A stretch of 53,965 nucleotides of DNA from a virus. Within the stretch, counting starts at the first letter, position 1. Each line of letters begins with the position of its first letter. Location of the stretch: positions 1 through 53,965 of the IMG/VR virus record IMGVR_UViG_3300025669_001165. One strand, 5' to 3'. Below the pieces are notes generated by a model. The model was given only the letters and a program-made list of their open reading frames with translations. It had not been told where the DNA came from and did no database searches. Below are positions 39,930-48,300 of this stretch, in pieces. The position numbers and the translations under genes were made by a program.

Positions 39930-40097
39930 TGCGTCCCCCTATTATAATATACGTATAACAATTCATATTCTTATATAAATAGAAGCTATAAACAGCTTCT
40001 ATCATAATCATATATATCTATTTCTATAAATAGATAGGACAGGGGTTTAAAAAAAGAACGTCCCCTTGTCTTATCTGTTGTTTCATGGAGAGAGGTT
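39930..40097 (-). promoter_or_regulatory. AT-rich control region with three inverted repeats
   Basis: A 168-base gap. It holds a terminator-like GACA-A-GGGG/CCCC-TGTC hairpin with a T7 run in its loop (40038-40070), a perfect 9-base repeat TATCTATTT-N4-AAATAGATA (40015-40036) and a 7-base hairpin AGAAGCT-N6-AGCTTCT (39981-40000). A TATAAT at 39946-39941 is too close to the gene start to be a normal -10. The 9-base palindrome resembles the operators at 42.46 and 44.26 kb. Confidence 0.5.
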
Positions 40098-40298
40098 TTA
40101 TTCAATGTTTCCCTCCAGGGTATTGCTCTTTACATAGTTTTCTAGCTGAGGGATGGTAAATAGTATCTTACGCCCGTCCCGGACACATGAGAGTCGACCT
40201 TCCTTCATTCGGGTACGAATAGTCTGGTCCGATATCTTTAGGTAGTCGGATGCTTCTTTCAGTGTCAATAACCCCTCTGTCTGTTTGTAATCTTCCAT
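40098..40298 (-). CDS. Excisionase-family helix-turn-helix protein
   Basis: A 66-residue protein: L-T-L-K-E-A-S-D-Y-L-K-I-S-D-Q-T-I-R-T-R-M, then R-D-G-R-K-I-L-F wing. This is the MerR-like HTH_17/excisionase fold. GAGGAGATACTAC is the ribosome site. With no integrase in view it is more likely a transcription regulator; the palindromes just downstream are candidate sites. Confidence 0.75.
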   Translation of the reverse strand: MEDYKQTEGLLTLKEASDYLKISDQTIRTRMKEGRLSCVRDGRKILFTIPQLENYVKSNTLEGNIE

Positions 40299-40446
40299 GT
40301 AGTATCTCCTCTGTTATTATAACGCCCTCAATTGATAGTGTATCTTGTTCGTAATGGTCGGCCACTACTACGAGTGCTTCAACCCTTGTTCTTCCCTCAC
40401 TTAATTCACTTAAGAACTCCCTCATTATTACTTCTGCTTGTATCAT
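40168..40446 (-). CDS. Hypothetical protein overlapping the HTH gene
   Basis: ATG after GAGGGGGGTTGCG. The first 45 residues (MIQAEVIMREFLSELSEGRT, then R-V-E-A-L-V-V-V-A) look like real helical protein. The rest is a shifted reading of the HTH gene and is unconvincing. Either a real long overlap of 131 bases or a gene whose end has been overrun. Confidence 0.4.
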   Translation of the reverse strand: MIQAEVIMREFLSELSEGRTRVEALVVVADHYEQDTLSIEGVIITEEILHGRLQTDRGVIDTERSIRLPKDIGPDYSYPNEGRSTLMCPGRA

Positions 40447-40570
40447 CGCAACCCCCCTCAACCTTTAGTAAACCTTTACGTAAACTGTCTGCTGTCCTGC
40501 GGGGATACCCTGTTTTCCCGTTTACTCCATCCATGGTACCAAATATCCGAAAAAGCCTCTCTCCCTGCAT
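40406..40570 (-). CDS. Hypothetical 54-residue protein coupled to the RlpA-like gene
   Basis: The ATG overlaps the previous stop (TAATG) with GAAGG upstream. The protein MQGERLFRIFGTMDGVNGKT is basic with Y-P-R-R-T-A-D-S-L-R-K. Its end overlaps the next start by 41 bases. Not recognised. Confidence 0.42.
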   Translation of the reverse strand: MQGERLFRIFGTMDGVNGKTGYPRRTADSLRKGLLKVEGGCDDTSRSNNEGVLK

Positions 40571-40986
40571 TAGGAGACCTTCTCAACGGTTACTCTAAGT
40601 ATGCCCTTTCTTAGATTTCCTATCTTTTCGAATGCTCCTTTCGACAAATCAACTATGCGACCTTTGTTGTAAAGTTTCTTATTCGGTCCGAAATCGTTGT
40701 GTCTTACTACGACTGACTTGCCATTGTCTATATTTGTTACCTTATACACACCTCCCCAATCTCTCCTTCTCATAGCACACGTCATATCATTCTCGTCGTA
40801 ACGTTCTCCTGATGCTGTCCATACTCCTGAGGTACCTTCCCTCTTACAGCTCTCGTAAGTGTAATAAGAAGCGGTCCCTGTCCTCGTTCCAGAGTTGATT
40901 GTTTTGATAGCTGCGCTGCCTGGAAAGGCTTCCGCGGTGCTTGCAAATATGAATGCCAATACTAAAACGAGACTTAACACCTTCAT
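40570..40986 (-). CDS. Exported RlpA-like double-psi beta-barrel protein
   Basis: A 138-residue protein with a signal peptide (K-V-L-S-L-V-L-V-L-A-F-I-F-A, cut after A-E-A). The mature part has G-T-A-S-Y-Y, W-T-A-S-G-E-R-Y-D, V-V-V-R-H-N-D-F-G-P and R-I-V-D-L-S-K-G-A-F, the RlpA/expansin-like barrel. RlpA is a periplasmic lytic transglycosylase; the H-N-D...D-L-S acids are kept. In a phage it could loosen peptidoglycan, so it is the best lysis-enzyme candidate seen here. Confidence 0.75.
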   Translation of the reverse strand: MKVLSLVLVLAFIFASTAEAFPGSAAIKTINSGTRTGTASYYTYESCKREGTSGVWTASGERYDENDMTCAMRRRDWGGVYKVTNIDNGKSVVVRHNDFGPNKKLYNKGRIVDLSKGAFEKIGNLRKGILRVTVEKVS

Positions 40987-41053
40987 TACTCCTCCTTATT
41001 CGTTAGTAATCCAACGTATACGCACAGTTCGTACTGTACGTGTGATACTTAGG

Positions 41054-41395
41054 CTACCCTGTGTAGCTAACTCCAACTGCTCCTGATGCCCTTGCGATTA
41101 TTGTCTCAAGTCCTCCACGTTCTCTCGTTTTCTTTCCTAGTCCTGTCCATCCTCTTTTGAACCCTAACTCTTCCAATCCTACTGTGTACAGTGTTGCTCT
41201 TTTCTCGTATTTCGCTGGTAGTTCTTTGCAACCTAGTTTTGTACATCCTATACTGAAACGTAGGAAATACGCTAGCATTAGTACTGCTTCATCCTGAGTA
41301 GGTAACCCGTCTTTTATGTACCCTTCTCTTAAAGCTATCATAAAACTGTCCTCTGAATCTTTCCATCTCTGTAGCACGTTGTCTGGCAGCCCCAT
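41054..41395 (-). CDS. Hypothetical 113-residue protein
   Basis: Helical (E-A-V-L-M-L-A-Y-F-L-R-F-S) with two cysteines in C-T-K-L-G-C. No family recognised. It lies in the regulatory gene cluster, 2 bases from its neighbour. The 67 bases after it hold no gene. Confidence 0.6.
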   Translation of the reverse strand: MGLPDNVLQRWKDSEDSFMIALREGYIKDGLPTQDEAVLMLAYFLRFSIGCTKLGCKELPAKYEKRATLYTVGLEELGFKRGWTGLGKKTRERGGLETIIARASGAVGVSYTG

Positions 41396-41396
41396 C

Positions 41397-41546
41397 TTAA
41401 TACCTCCCTGTTTTCTTTACCCATTCAGCCTCTGTCATTCCTTCTGGTCGTGCTCCTATCTTAAACGACCTGCCCATTGCGTAAACTATCTCTGTGTGTT
41501 CCTTCATGAATGGAAACAACAACTGTCCGTTTTTGTCTACTAACAT
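41397..41546 (-). CDS. Hypothetical 49-residue protein
   Basis: The ATG at 41546 overlaps the upstream stop (TAATG) after AGGGAGGAAG. The protein MLVDKNGQLLFPFMKEHTEI has a K-N-G-Q-L turn and ends W-V-K-K-T-G-R-Y. A longer frame upstream lies inside the protease-like gene and is rejected. Confidence 0.55.
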   Translation of the reverse strand: MLVDKNGQLLFPFMKEHTEIVYAMGRSFKIGARPEGMTEAEWVKKTGRY

Positions 41547-41968
41547 TACTTCCTCCCTATGAGTTCTTTGTTTGAGTAACCTGTCACGTCTCTTAACTTC
41601 TCTGGAATAGTTCTTAATCCTCTGCGCGTGGCTTTTCTTACTGAGTACCTTAAACTGGATACCATTCTGTCCTGGACTCTCTTCTTCCATGGTATACCTA
41701 TCTCTCTGTAACACTGTCTAGCGAATGTCCAAGCTTCATACTCTTCTACACATCTTAACTTGCCGCTCTCAGCCTTATCGCAATGGCCCAGCACTATATG
41801 TCCCGCCTCATGACAGAACACTGCAAACCCCAAATAACCGAGAGACGCTGGAACAGTTATCTCCCTGGTACCAATGTATGCACATCCTGAAGCGTCGTCC
41901 CTAGTGCTTCGTACTGTACAGTTGTGCTTCCTTAACAGCTCCATTCCATATTCGTCAAATGGTTGCAT
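41546..41968 (-). CDS. ImmA/IrrE-like metallopeptidase
   Basis: A 140-residue protein: V-F-C-H-E-A-G-H-I-V-L-G-H (HExxH zinc site) and a downstream E-E-Y-E-A-W-T-F-A (third ligand Glu), the M78/ImmA-IrrE pattern. Such proteases cleave repressors to start induction or a stress response. A basic C-terminal extension (R-K-A-T-R-R-G) is added. No CI-like repressor is seen beside it. Confidence 0.72.
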   Translation of the reverse strand: MQPFDEYGMELLRKHNCTVRSTRDDASGCAYIGTREITVPASLGYLGFAVFCHEAGHIVLGHCDKAESGKLRCVEEYEAWTFARQCYREIGIPWKKRVQDRMVSSLRYSVRKATRRGLRTIPEKLRDVTGYSNKELIGRK

Positions 41969-42426
41969 TAGTTTTCCTCCCGAGTGGCATTGTTCTCTTT
42001 ATCCTCAAGTGAGTCTATTCCTTCTACCTCTGCCTGCTCTTCATGCATCCTATCCTCTATCTCTTTCTCATCCATCTCTTCTACTGCTCGTTCCTTATTA
42101 TACTCTGACTTCGGATTATGAATGTCTGCAGCAGGCCCTGTAAGAACCAGCAACGCCTCTTTCTTCTTACACTCAGGACATTCCCAAAGTTCATCAGTGC
42201 GTACAACTTCGAGGCGATGACCACAGTACTCACATTTGACCTCTTCTGTTTGATACATTGCCGTCAGCGTCTCTTCTATGTTCTCTCTCACGAACTCTTT
42301 AACATCCTCTGAATCGAATCCCTCATGTCTCATATCAACTACAACACCTATCACTGCTCTCTGTATTACTTCCATTGGCTGACCTTCTATCAACCCCTCC
42401 ATCTTTTCCCTTAGTTCCTTTCTCAC
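41968..42426 (-). CDS. Zinc-ribbon protein expressed from promoter P2
   Basis: A 152-residue protein with GTG start after AAGGGAGGCTGCA. The middle has C-E-Y-C-G-H...C-P-E-C-K; both flanks are acidic helices. Directly behind one of the two near-identical promoters. Role unknown. Confidence 0.65.
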   Translation of the reverse strand: MRKELREKMEGLIEGQPMEVIQRAVIGVVVDMRHEGFDSEDVKEFVRENIEETLTAMYQTEEVKCEYCGHRLEVVRTDELWECPECKKKEALLVLTGPAADIHNPKSEYNKERAVEEMDEKEIEDRMHEEQAEVEGIDSLEDKENNATREEN

Positions 42427-42457
42427 TGCAGCCTCCCTTGTTATTATTTATTAGTAC

Positions 42458-42505
42458 TATTTATATCTATAAATAAATTATATGTTATGAATCGAGTTTC
42501 GTCAA
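42458..42505 (-). promoter_or_regulatory. Promoter P2 with overlapping palindromic operator
   Basis: Minus strand: TTGACG (42505-42500), 17-base spacer, TATAAT (42482-42477), then a palindrome TATTTAT-N4-ATAAATA (42475-42458) at the start point. Near-identical to the promoter at 44.3 kb. The palindrome position suggests repression by a dimeric DNA-binding protein. Confidence 0.82.
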
Positions 42506-42532
42506 GTTTTTTTTTGGTTATTTTTATTCAGT

Positions 42533-42546
42533 GGTAAACGTTTACC
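42533..42546. promoter_or_regulatory. Perfect 14-base palindrome
   Basis: GGTAAACGTTTACC lies about 30 bases upstream of promoter P2's -35 box. Perfect symmetry without loop suggests a protein-binding site. It is not present in the sister region at 44.3 kb. Confidence 0.4.
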
Positions 42547-42553
42547 TTCTCAG

Positions 42554-42613
42554 AACGTTAAACCCCGTATGTTTGTTGCACTATAACGTTATTGGAAAAG
42601 TTATTACTTTTGT
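42554..42613 (-). promoter_or_regulatory. Conserved hairpin element, copy 1
   Basis: Minus strand: an AAAAGT-N4-ACTTTT hairpin, then AACGTTA...TAACGTT enclosing AACAAACATACGGGGT. It matches copy 2 at 44347-44408 in order and loop sequence, with changed but still paired stem bases. This copy has no T-run after the stem. Between here and 42767 (about 150 bases) I see a lone TATAAT at 42665-42660 and nothing else convincing. Confidence 0.55.
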
Positions 42614-42766
42614 TACGGTACCAAAATAATTCTTGTTTTTTCATGAAGTAATATTATTTATTATAAAGTAGTAGTGCGTAATACACTGTAATAAAGGGTG
42701 TGACTAATATGCTGCTCCACTATCGAACTGGTTGTATACGAAGGATTTACCGTACCTAATATCCAT

Positions 42767-42800
42767 GAAAAAGGGAGAGATTAACGATTCTCCCCCTTTC
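42767..42800 (-). terminator. Rho-independent terminator after the DUF932 gene
   Basis: On the minus strand GGGGAGA pairs with TCTCTCCC around an 8-base loop and is followed by TTTTTC, about 20 bases after the stop at 42817. Confidence 0.78.
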
Positions 42801-42816
42801 TCTGTTTCTTTGTTTG

Positions 42817-43623
42817 TTATCCTTGTTTTGCAAAGCCCCAGTTGAACTTGTAGAACCTGTTAAGTATCTCTGTCTCTTTGTTCCTCTGAGCAAGTACCCT
42901 ATTCTCTGCCAGTCTTGATTTAGTCTCGTGAGTCGTATAAGCAGTCATCACATTGAAGACTCCCCACATTCCCATCTTGTCATTTTCCCTCAGCGAGGCT
43001 TCGTACAGTTTGTTCCTCGTCTTTTCACCTAAGGTATCAAGACTCTCACAGAACTCTTTCACCTTATCTTCCTTTGCTGCTTTCTCTGTCCACTCCCTCC
43101 ATATCTGAGTTACCTCTTTCGCACCTTCCATCTTCTGGAAGATTATCTCAGTTAAGGTATTCATGTTCAATCCCTCAACGTGTTTGAATGACAGTCTTGC
43201 AACTCCCCTGGGCACTGTTAACCCATTTGTGCATACGAGTCTCAATGCTCTGATTTCGAATCCTACACCGAACTCCATATTGTAACTATTGAACGCCCTT
43301 ACCTGATAGCTAACTGTATCCCCCTTTCTAACCTCTGCTAGCAACGTTTCGTTACCTTCTTGTATAGTATAGTCAGCGAACATTATCGCACCGTTCTTAC
43401 ACAGGCTTAAACGGTCTTGTTTGAGATTCGGCATTTCATCGAACGCTTCAACCACTCTATTGTGAGGCACTATCTTATAGTTGTCGCTCACTATCCCGAG
43501 AGGTTCCATCGTGTCCTCTCTCAGCACTACCTTTCTGTTAGGTACATCGAACGACTCCCCAGCGGAGTCGAATCTCAGTTGTTCCTTCTTTACCCCAAAG
43601 TCTAAATCTTTTATTGTTACCAT
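42817..43623 (-). CDS. DUF932 family protein
   Basis: A 268-residue protein with the DUF932 (phage/plasmid-like) pattern: V-S-D-N-Y-K-I-V-P-H-N, V-S-Y-Q-V-R-A-F-N-S-Y, R-L-V-C-T-N-G-L and a helical C-terminal half. Common in phages and plasmids, molecular role unsettled. Between a hairpin and a terminator. Confidence 0.82.
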   Translation of the reverse strand: MVTIKDLDFGVKKEQLRFDSAGESFDVPNRKVVLREDTMEPLGIVSDNYKIVPHNRVVEAFDEMPNLKQDRLSLCKNGAIMFADYTIQEGNETLLAEVRKGDTVSYQVRAFNSYNMEFGVGFEIRALRLVCTNGLTVPRGVARLSFKHVEGLNMNTLTEIIFQKMEGAKEVTQIWREWTEKAAKEDKVKEFCESLDTLGEKTRNKLYEASLRENDKMGMWGVFNVMTAYTTHETKSRLAENRVLAQRNKETEILNRFYKFNWGFAKQG

Positions 43624-43644
43624 CTTGCAGCCCTCCTTGTTAGC

Positions 43645-43666
43645 GTGGGGGCTATTACACCCCCAC
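43645..43666 (-). repeat. GC-rich hairpin upstream of the DUF932 gene
   Basis: GTGGGGG and CCCCCAC (7 of 7) around an 8-base loop, 22 bases before the DUF932 start and just ahead of its AAGGAGGG site. No T-run follows. Possibly an mRNA-processing or stability element, or weak attenuator. Confidence 0.5.
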
Positions 43667-43679
43667 AGTTTAGTTTTCC

Positions 43680-44219
43680 TTAGCAGTTTATCAACACCAT
43701 GTTCGAAAGTTTCATGTCCGTGTATTTTTTCTCGTCCGCATAGCTTTCCCTCAGTTCTTCTATCTTCTCCTTTAACGCTACCTCATTCCATCCCTCTCTT
43801 CCAATGTTCATCTGCATAAAGTTTTCTACCAGTACGTTTATGTTCCCCTGTCTCGCATCCAGTCGTGCTATTTCTTTCTCCCCCTCGTATGAGTTCACCC
43901 ATGTGATGTCTCCACTGCGATGAGTAGTAAATAAATACTTCTTCACTGAATCTAAGTTTTCCATATCACCTAAGCGACCTACGCCTATTTGACCTCCTGG
44001 CGAATCACTATTTTTATCCTTAGGATAGATTGTTATAAGACCTTTCCTCTGCAGCATCGCTAAGTATCCACTCATCTGAGCTTTTGTCATCTCTACCTTG
44101 TATGACTCTAATACTACTTCATCGCTCCAAGTAAATTGCCCACCCGTACCTTTCTCTGCCATTTGAATTACTAACCTGAGCGCTTTCTTTTCCCTATCGT
44201 TTAGTTTTACTTCTCTCAT
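43680..44219 (-). CDS. Winged-helix protein expressed from promoter P1
   Basis: A 179-residue protein. Residues 1-70 look like a winged helix (E-K-K-A-L-R-L-V-I-Q-M, K-A-Q-M-S-G-Y-L-A-M-L-Q-R-K-G-L-I-T-I); the rest is charged and unassigned. Directly behind promoter P1, so it may be an autoregulator of the palindromes there. Confidence 0.6.
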   Translation of the reverse strand: MREVKLNDREKKALRLVIQMAEKGTGGQFTWSDEVVLESYKVEMTKAQMSGYLAMLQRKGLITIYPKDKNSDSPGGQIGVGRLGDMENLDSVKKYLFTTHRSGDITWVNSYEGEKEIARLDARQGNINVLVENFMQMNIGREGWNEVALKEKIEELRESYADEKKYTDMKLSNMVLINC

Positions 44220-44254
44220 CGCAGCCTCCCTTGTTTGTTATAACTTATTAGTTC

Positions 44255-44302
44255 TATTTATATCTATAAATAAATTATATGTTATAAATCCGATTTCGTC
44301 AA
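44255..44302 (-). promoter_or_regulatory. Promoter P1 with overlapping palindromic operator
   Basis: Minus strand: TTGACG (44302-44297), 17-base spacer, TATAAT (44279-44274), then TATTTAT-N4-ATAAATA (44272-44255). Consensus-strength sigma-70 promoter; sister of the one at 42.5 kb, including the leader ACTAATAA and an AAGGGAGGCTGC ribosome site. Confidence 0.85.
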
Positions 44303-44346
44303 GAAAATAATTAAAATAATTCTACCTAAGGAAGAATTCTTTTAAC

Positions 44347-44387
44347 AAAAAACGCTATACCCCGTATGTTTATTGAGGGATAGCGTT
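44347..44387 (-). terminator. Hairpin with T-run (conserved element, copy 2)
   Basis: Minus strand: AACGCTAT pairs with ATAGCGTT, with CCC/GGG extending the stem, followed by six T. It ends the tail/lysis transcript after 44416. The loop AATAAACATACGGGGT is shared with copy 1, and an AAAAGT-N4-ACTTTT hairpin stands just before it. Confidence 0.7.
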
Positions 44388-44415
44388 ATTCGCAAAAGTT
44401 TTAACTTTTTATTCG

Positions 44416-44655
44416 TTAGTCCAAATCATTGAACTTACTCTTGAGTTTTTTATATTTTCTTTTTACCTTCTCAGGCAATGCGTTCTGATGTTCATCAATC
44501 AGTTCACAGATGTCCTCTGCTACATCCAAAGCCTTCTTCCAATTCTTCTTCAGACCCACATTGAAGTTCTTATCCTTCTTATCTGGGTCTGTAGCATTAC
44601 GAACTATCGCAAGACCTTGATGTAGTATCCCGAGAATGGCACTGATGCTAAACAT
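44416..44655 (-). CDS. Hypothetical 79-residue protein after the holin-like gene
   Basis: A weakly hydrophobic start (MFSISAILGILHQGLAIVRN), then a charged helix with L-D-V-A-E-D-I-C-E-L-I-D. It overlaps the holin-like gene by 8 bases and ends the late transcript. Possibly a lysis accessory. Confidence 0.6.
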   Translation of the reverse strand: MFSISAILGILHQGLAIVRNATDPDKKDKNFNVGLKKNWKKALDVAEDICELIDEHQNALPEKVKRKYKKLKSKFNDLD

Positions 44656-44839
44656 CTTCGTTCTTCGCTTTGCCTAAGTTTGCACCTAGGAAGTTGATAA
44701 CATCCAGTATGACCTGGAGTATCTTATCATCTACCTTATTCGGTGTCTTAGTTGCGATAAGAGCAAACGTACCTACAACTGTTAACGCTATAGGTATATA
44801 CGCTATTATCATGTCCACTATTGCTTGAATCTGTTCCAT
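44648..44839 (-). CDS. Holin-like single-pass membrane protein
   Basis: A 63-residue protein, start at 44839 with CAAGGAGGTAGAG. One hydrophobic helix (I-A-Y-I-P-I-A-L-T-V-V-G-T-F-A-L-I-A) and a charged end. The size and place after the tail genes suit a holin or similar lysis protein; no endolysin is adjacent. Confidence 0.6.
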   Translation of the reverse strand: MEQIQAIVDMIIAYIPIALTVVGTFALIATKTPNKVDDKILQVILDVINFLGANLGKAKNEDV

Positions 44840-44856
44840 CTCTACCTCCTTGTTTG

Positions 44857-45351
44857 TTATAACATATGGTGGTAGCCCCCAGCAGGGGCCCCCCAAGCTT
44901 GCATTTCATAAATATAAGCGTACCCCTGAGAAGTGCTATAGGGAATTTGCAAATCCCTACCCAGACCCACTACAATCGCTTTCATTCCTGTAACTCCTGA
45001 CCATCCAGTATCATCTGATATCCACGTTGCTGTAGTTGTCCCCTGAGTTGTTTCAACATATATTATGTCTTGCCAATCACCATTAAAGTATAATTGTATG
45101 CCCCATTGTCGATACCCCCCACTTCTTCCTCCTCCAACTGAAGTAAACTTTAGTTTCACCTCTTGTATCTTACTACGGGGAAACCAACATATTGAGGATA
45201 TAGACCCTCCAGCAGTCACCCCAAGAGCGTCCCACTTGCCCCGATAAGACGCATCGTTAGCATCATTCATATCAGCGATTGCCCCTATAGTAAAAGAACC
45301 TCCTTCTACTACTACTAGGTCTTGATTATAAACAAGGTCTTTTGAAGGCAT
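44857..45351 (-). CDS. Tail-tip-associated protein, possible receptor binder
   Basis: A 164-residue beta-rich protein starting on the tip gene's stop (TAATG). G-G-S-F-T-I-G-A, W-F-P-R-S-K-I-Q-E-V-K-L-K-F and W-G-I-Q-L-Y-F-N-G-D-W suggest a jelly-roll-like (discoidin/galactose-binding type) fold. Last gene of the tail module, a common place for host-recognition proteins. Confidence 0.5.
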   Translation of the reverse strand: MPSKDLVYNQDLVVVEGGSFTIGAIADMNDANDASYRGKWDALGVTAGGSISSICWFPRSKIQEVKLKFTSVGGGRSGGYRQWGIQLYFNGDWQDIIYVETTQGTTTATWISDDTGWSGVTGMKAIVVGLGRDLQIPYSTSQGYAYIYEMQAWGAPAGGYHHML

Positions 45352-48300
45352 TATGCTATCTCCACGTCGAGTTGAATTGAAATATCTTCACCCTCATAGA
45401 GCGAACCTATCTGGTCTACTCCTATAGTCACTTCATCCCCGGATGCGATAGTCGTTGTATCAAATACTTCTCTGATAACCGTTTCGGGGGTTTCATCTCC
45501 TGATGGAAGTATTATTCTGTTCCACTGACTGGACGCCCAGATAGATGAACCATTAACGTCTACGTCTACTATGACTGAGTCTCCTGAAGAAGGTTTCTCT
45601 ATATAACCTCTTGCACTCTTTATAGTAGCGTCGAAAGGCATTATGAAAGTTCCACTGGCGTTGTCCCCAGACTCGGGAGACCCTGGAAGATACCAAAATA
45701 GTGACCTTCCTACTACGTCTGAAACTCCTGCTCCGTATATCGTTCCCGAGTTAATCTCTAACCCGTCTGTACCGTCTAATTTGAATCCAGTAACTCCCTC
45801 CACATAATTGTCACTTCTTATGTCTCCCGATTCGTTTATGACTATCGAGCCTGCAGCTAAGGTACCTGCTATTAGTTTCGTAACTGAAAGGTTAATGATA
45901 TGAGCGTTGTTTATGATAGCATCTCTGATTTGAGCAGACAGTGTTAGTATCTCCCCGGCATAGAGATTTCTGGCTTTTATGACTTCATCGCCAAACATGT
46001 CTGCTGTTAGCGTCTTATATTCGACGGATACAACGTTTGAAGCATCTCCGCTACCATAAGTATCCACCCCGTAAACTCTGTACCATCTCTTATCGGTCAG
46101 CAACCATTCTGAGGTAGCATCTGGATTAGTATCCCAAACAGTGTCTCCTGTTATTGTTCCTGCGACTGCATCGTATCCTATAACCTGTCTAGTTTGTCCT
46201 CTTCCAGTACCTCTTGTTATAGCTAACTGGTCTCCCTCAAACCTCCTATCTCCAGAACCTACTAACTCTGTTGCAGTTAGAGTGTCATTTGTTCCACTAT
46301 CCCCACTACCAGCAACTGGAGGGTCTCCTAGGATTGTTGCTCTGGTTCCTACTACCTTTGACTCTAACCAGTCATCCCCACTCCCCCATGTGTTATTTCT
46401 CGATACGTAGATGTCGTAACTTACAAGGTCAGGGTCTGTAACGTCTACCCAGTTTAGTTCTGCAAACCCAAACCACACTAGTGGTTCTATAACGGGCGCA
46501 GCAGGAGCAGCATTGGTAGGTGTAGTACTGGCCGAAGAGACCGAGTAGTTACCACTCCTGTCTATCGCCCTACAATAATAAGTACCAGGAGCGCGAGAAC
46601 CTGGACTTATTATTGTGTACGTATCCGCCTGACCCCTAAATACGAGATTAGAAACATCACCAGAGGCCCAAGTCACATCAGTAGTACGTATTTCATATCC
46701 CCACAGGTCTACATCTGTATTGGGAGTCCAAGCCAGTGTTATCTCGTTCGTAAATGTATTCGTAAGTCCCTGAACAACTGCTGGGGCACCTTGTTTACCT
46801 AAAGTGATGATGTTAGCAGAATACGCACCATCGGAAATATAGTCTCTCGTGGAGACTGTCTTAACTCTGATTATATAGGTTGCCTGACTTTCCACATCTG
46901 GAATAGTCATATACTCATCTTTCGTATACCCTACCACTGTATATCCATCATCTCCTGATGTCCATACATTGATGAATAAACCTAGGTTGAGGATTGGGTC
47001 ATCTTTGTAATCCTCTAACCTTGCTAATTCACTATCTCCTACCTTCCTTAACTCCACTTGGTAGTAATCGAAGTATTCAAATCCTTGCTTTATCCCATCC
47101 CAAGTAACTTCCAAATCTGAAATAGCTGCACCATCGTGATTGAAATAAACAGTCTCTTTAGCATCCACGTCTGTTGGATTTGGAAGAGGTTGCGTTTCAT
47201 AATCTGTTAATGGTAGAACTGGACGGGTGTAGTTGGATAAGTCCCCTCCATAACTGTCAGTATAGAGAGTACCATAGTGCTCCCTACATTCTATCAACCT
47301 ATTGTCATCATCCATTTCGGCTATAGACAGTATTCTGAATTGCTTCTTATCCCAATTGTAATCGGGTAAAGTTACAGATATGACATCTCCGGGTTCACAA
47401 TGTACAGCTAGGATAGACGTTTTGAATGTTAGGTTAACCCCAACGACCCGGGACATTCGCAGAAAGAAGTTTGCTACTCTGAGTGCTTGACTCTGTCTGG
47501 TGATTCCCATAAGTTGGACTTCTGTACCTACTACTCCTCGTCCTCCCTCTAAGTCGTTTCTCAAGACCTGGTCATTCAAGTCTTCTGCAATGGCGTAAAC
47601 TTTCGTATATTCATTCTCGGGGTCTAAGAAGAGAACCTTTATCCTATTGTAGAACTCATCCTTACCCGTCATTGAGAACTTCGCACTATCCTGTATGATA
47701 GTATCTTCATCAAAGTCCTGAGTTGATACTTCTTCCTTCTCTACGTTAAGAAACAGTTTACCTTGGGCCCACACTAGGAACCCTCCAAAGGTAGCAAGTA
47801 TCTCACCTAGGATATCTAACTGAGACCTCTGAGAGTCAATTACCATATCCAGTTCGAATCTATTCTCTAACCCTCCATCCCCATCTTCTACTTGACCATC
47901 ACAGTAAAGGTATGAATTGTAGAAACTGGTGAAGTCGATTACATCGTCACCCAATCCACATCCATATCTTTGATTAGTCAGAAAATCCAATACGCAAGCG
48001 GATGGATTATTGGAGTACTTTGTATTGGTCCAATTGAGTGCTGCATAAGGAGTTCGTACTTTCGTTCCCGCTACAGTTGAGGATACAACGGGGTTACCAC
48101 CTTTTAGTTTGCTCCCAGCAGTAAGAGTAACCGCTAGATAAGCGAACCTTCTCATACCGTATAACTTACCCGCGAACCTCTCATCTTGGTCTTGGGTTTC
48201 AGTTCCTAGGTACGCAGTATAGGAACAACTTCCAATATCCTCTATTGGAGTGTCGTTTACTTTAACATCTGTTATACTTGTAACTTCTCCCATACAGATA

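Noticed and set aside
41547-41714. Longer N-terminus for the 49-residue gene at 41397
   Set aside because: It lies within the ImmA/IrrE-like gene; the ATG at 41546 has AGGGAGGAAG and a TAATG overlap.
42563-42649. 28-codon frame (MKKQELFWYRNK...) through hairpin element copy 1
   Set aside because: No ribosome site, and the matching frame is not open in copy 2, so the sequence is conserved as structure rather than protein.
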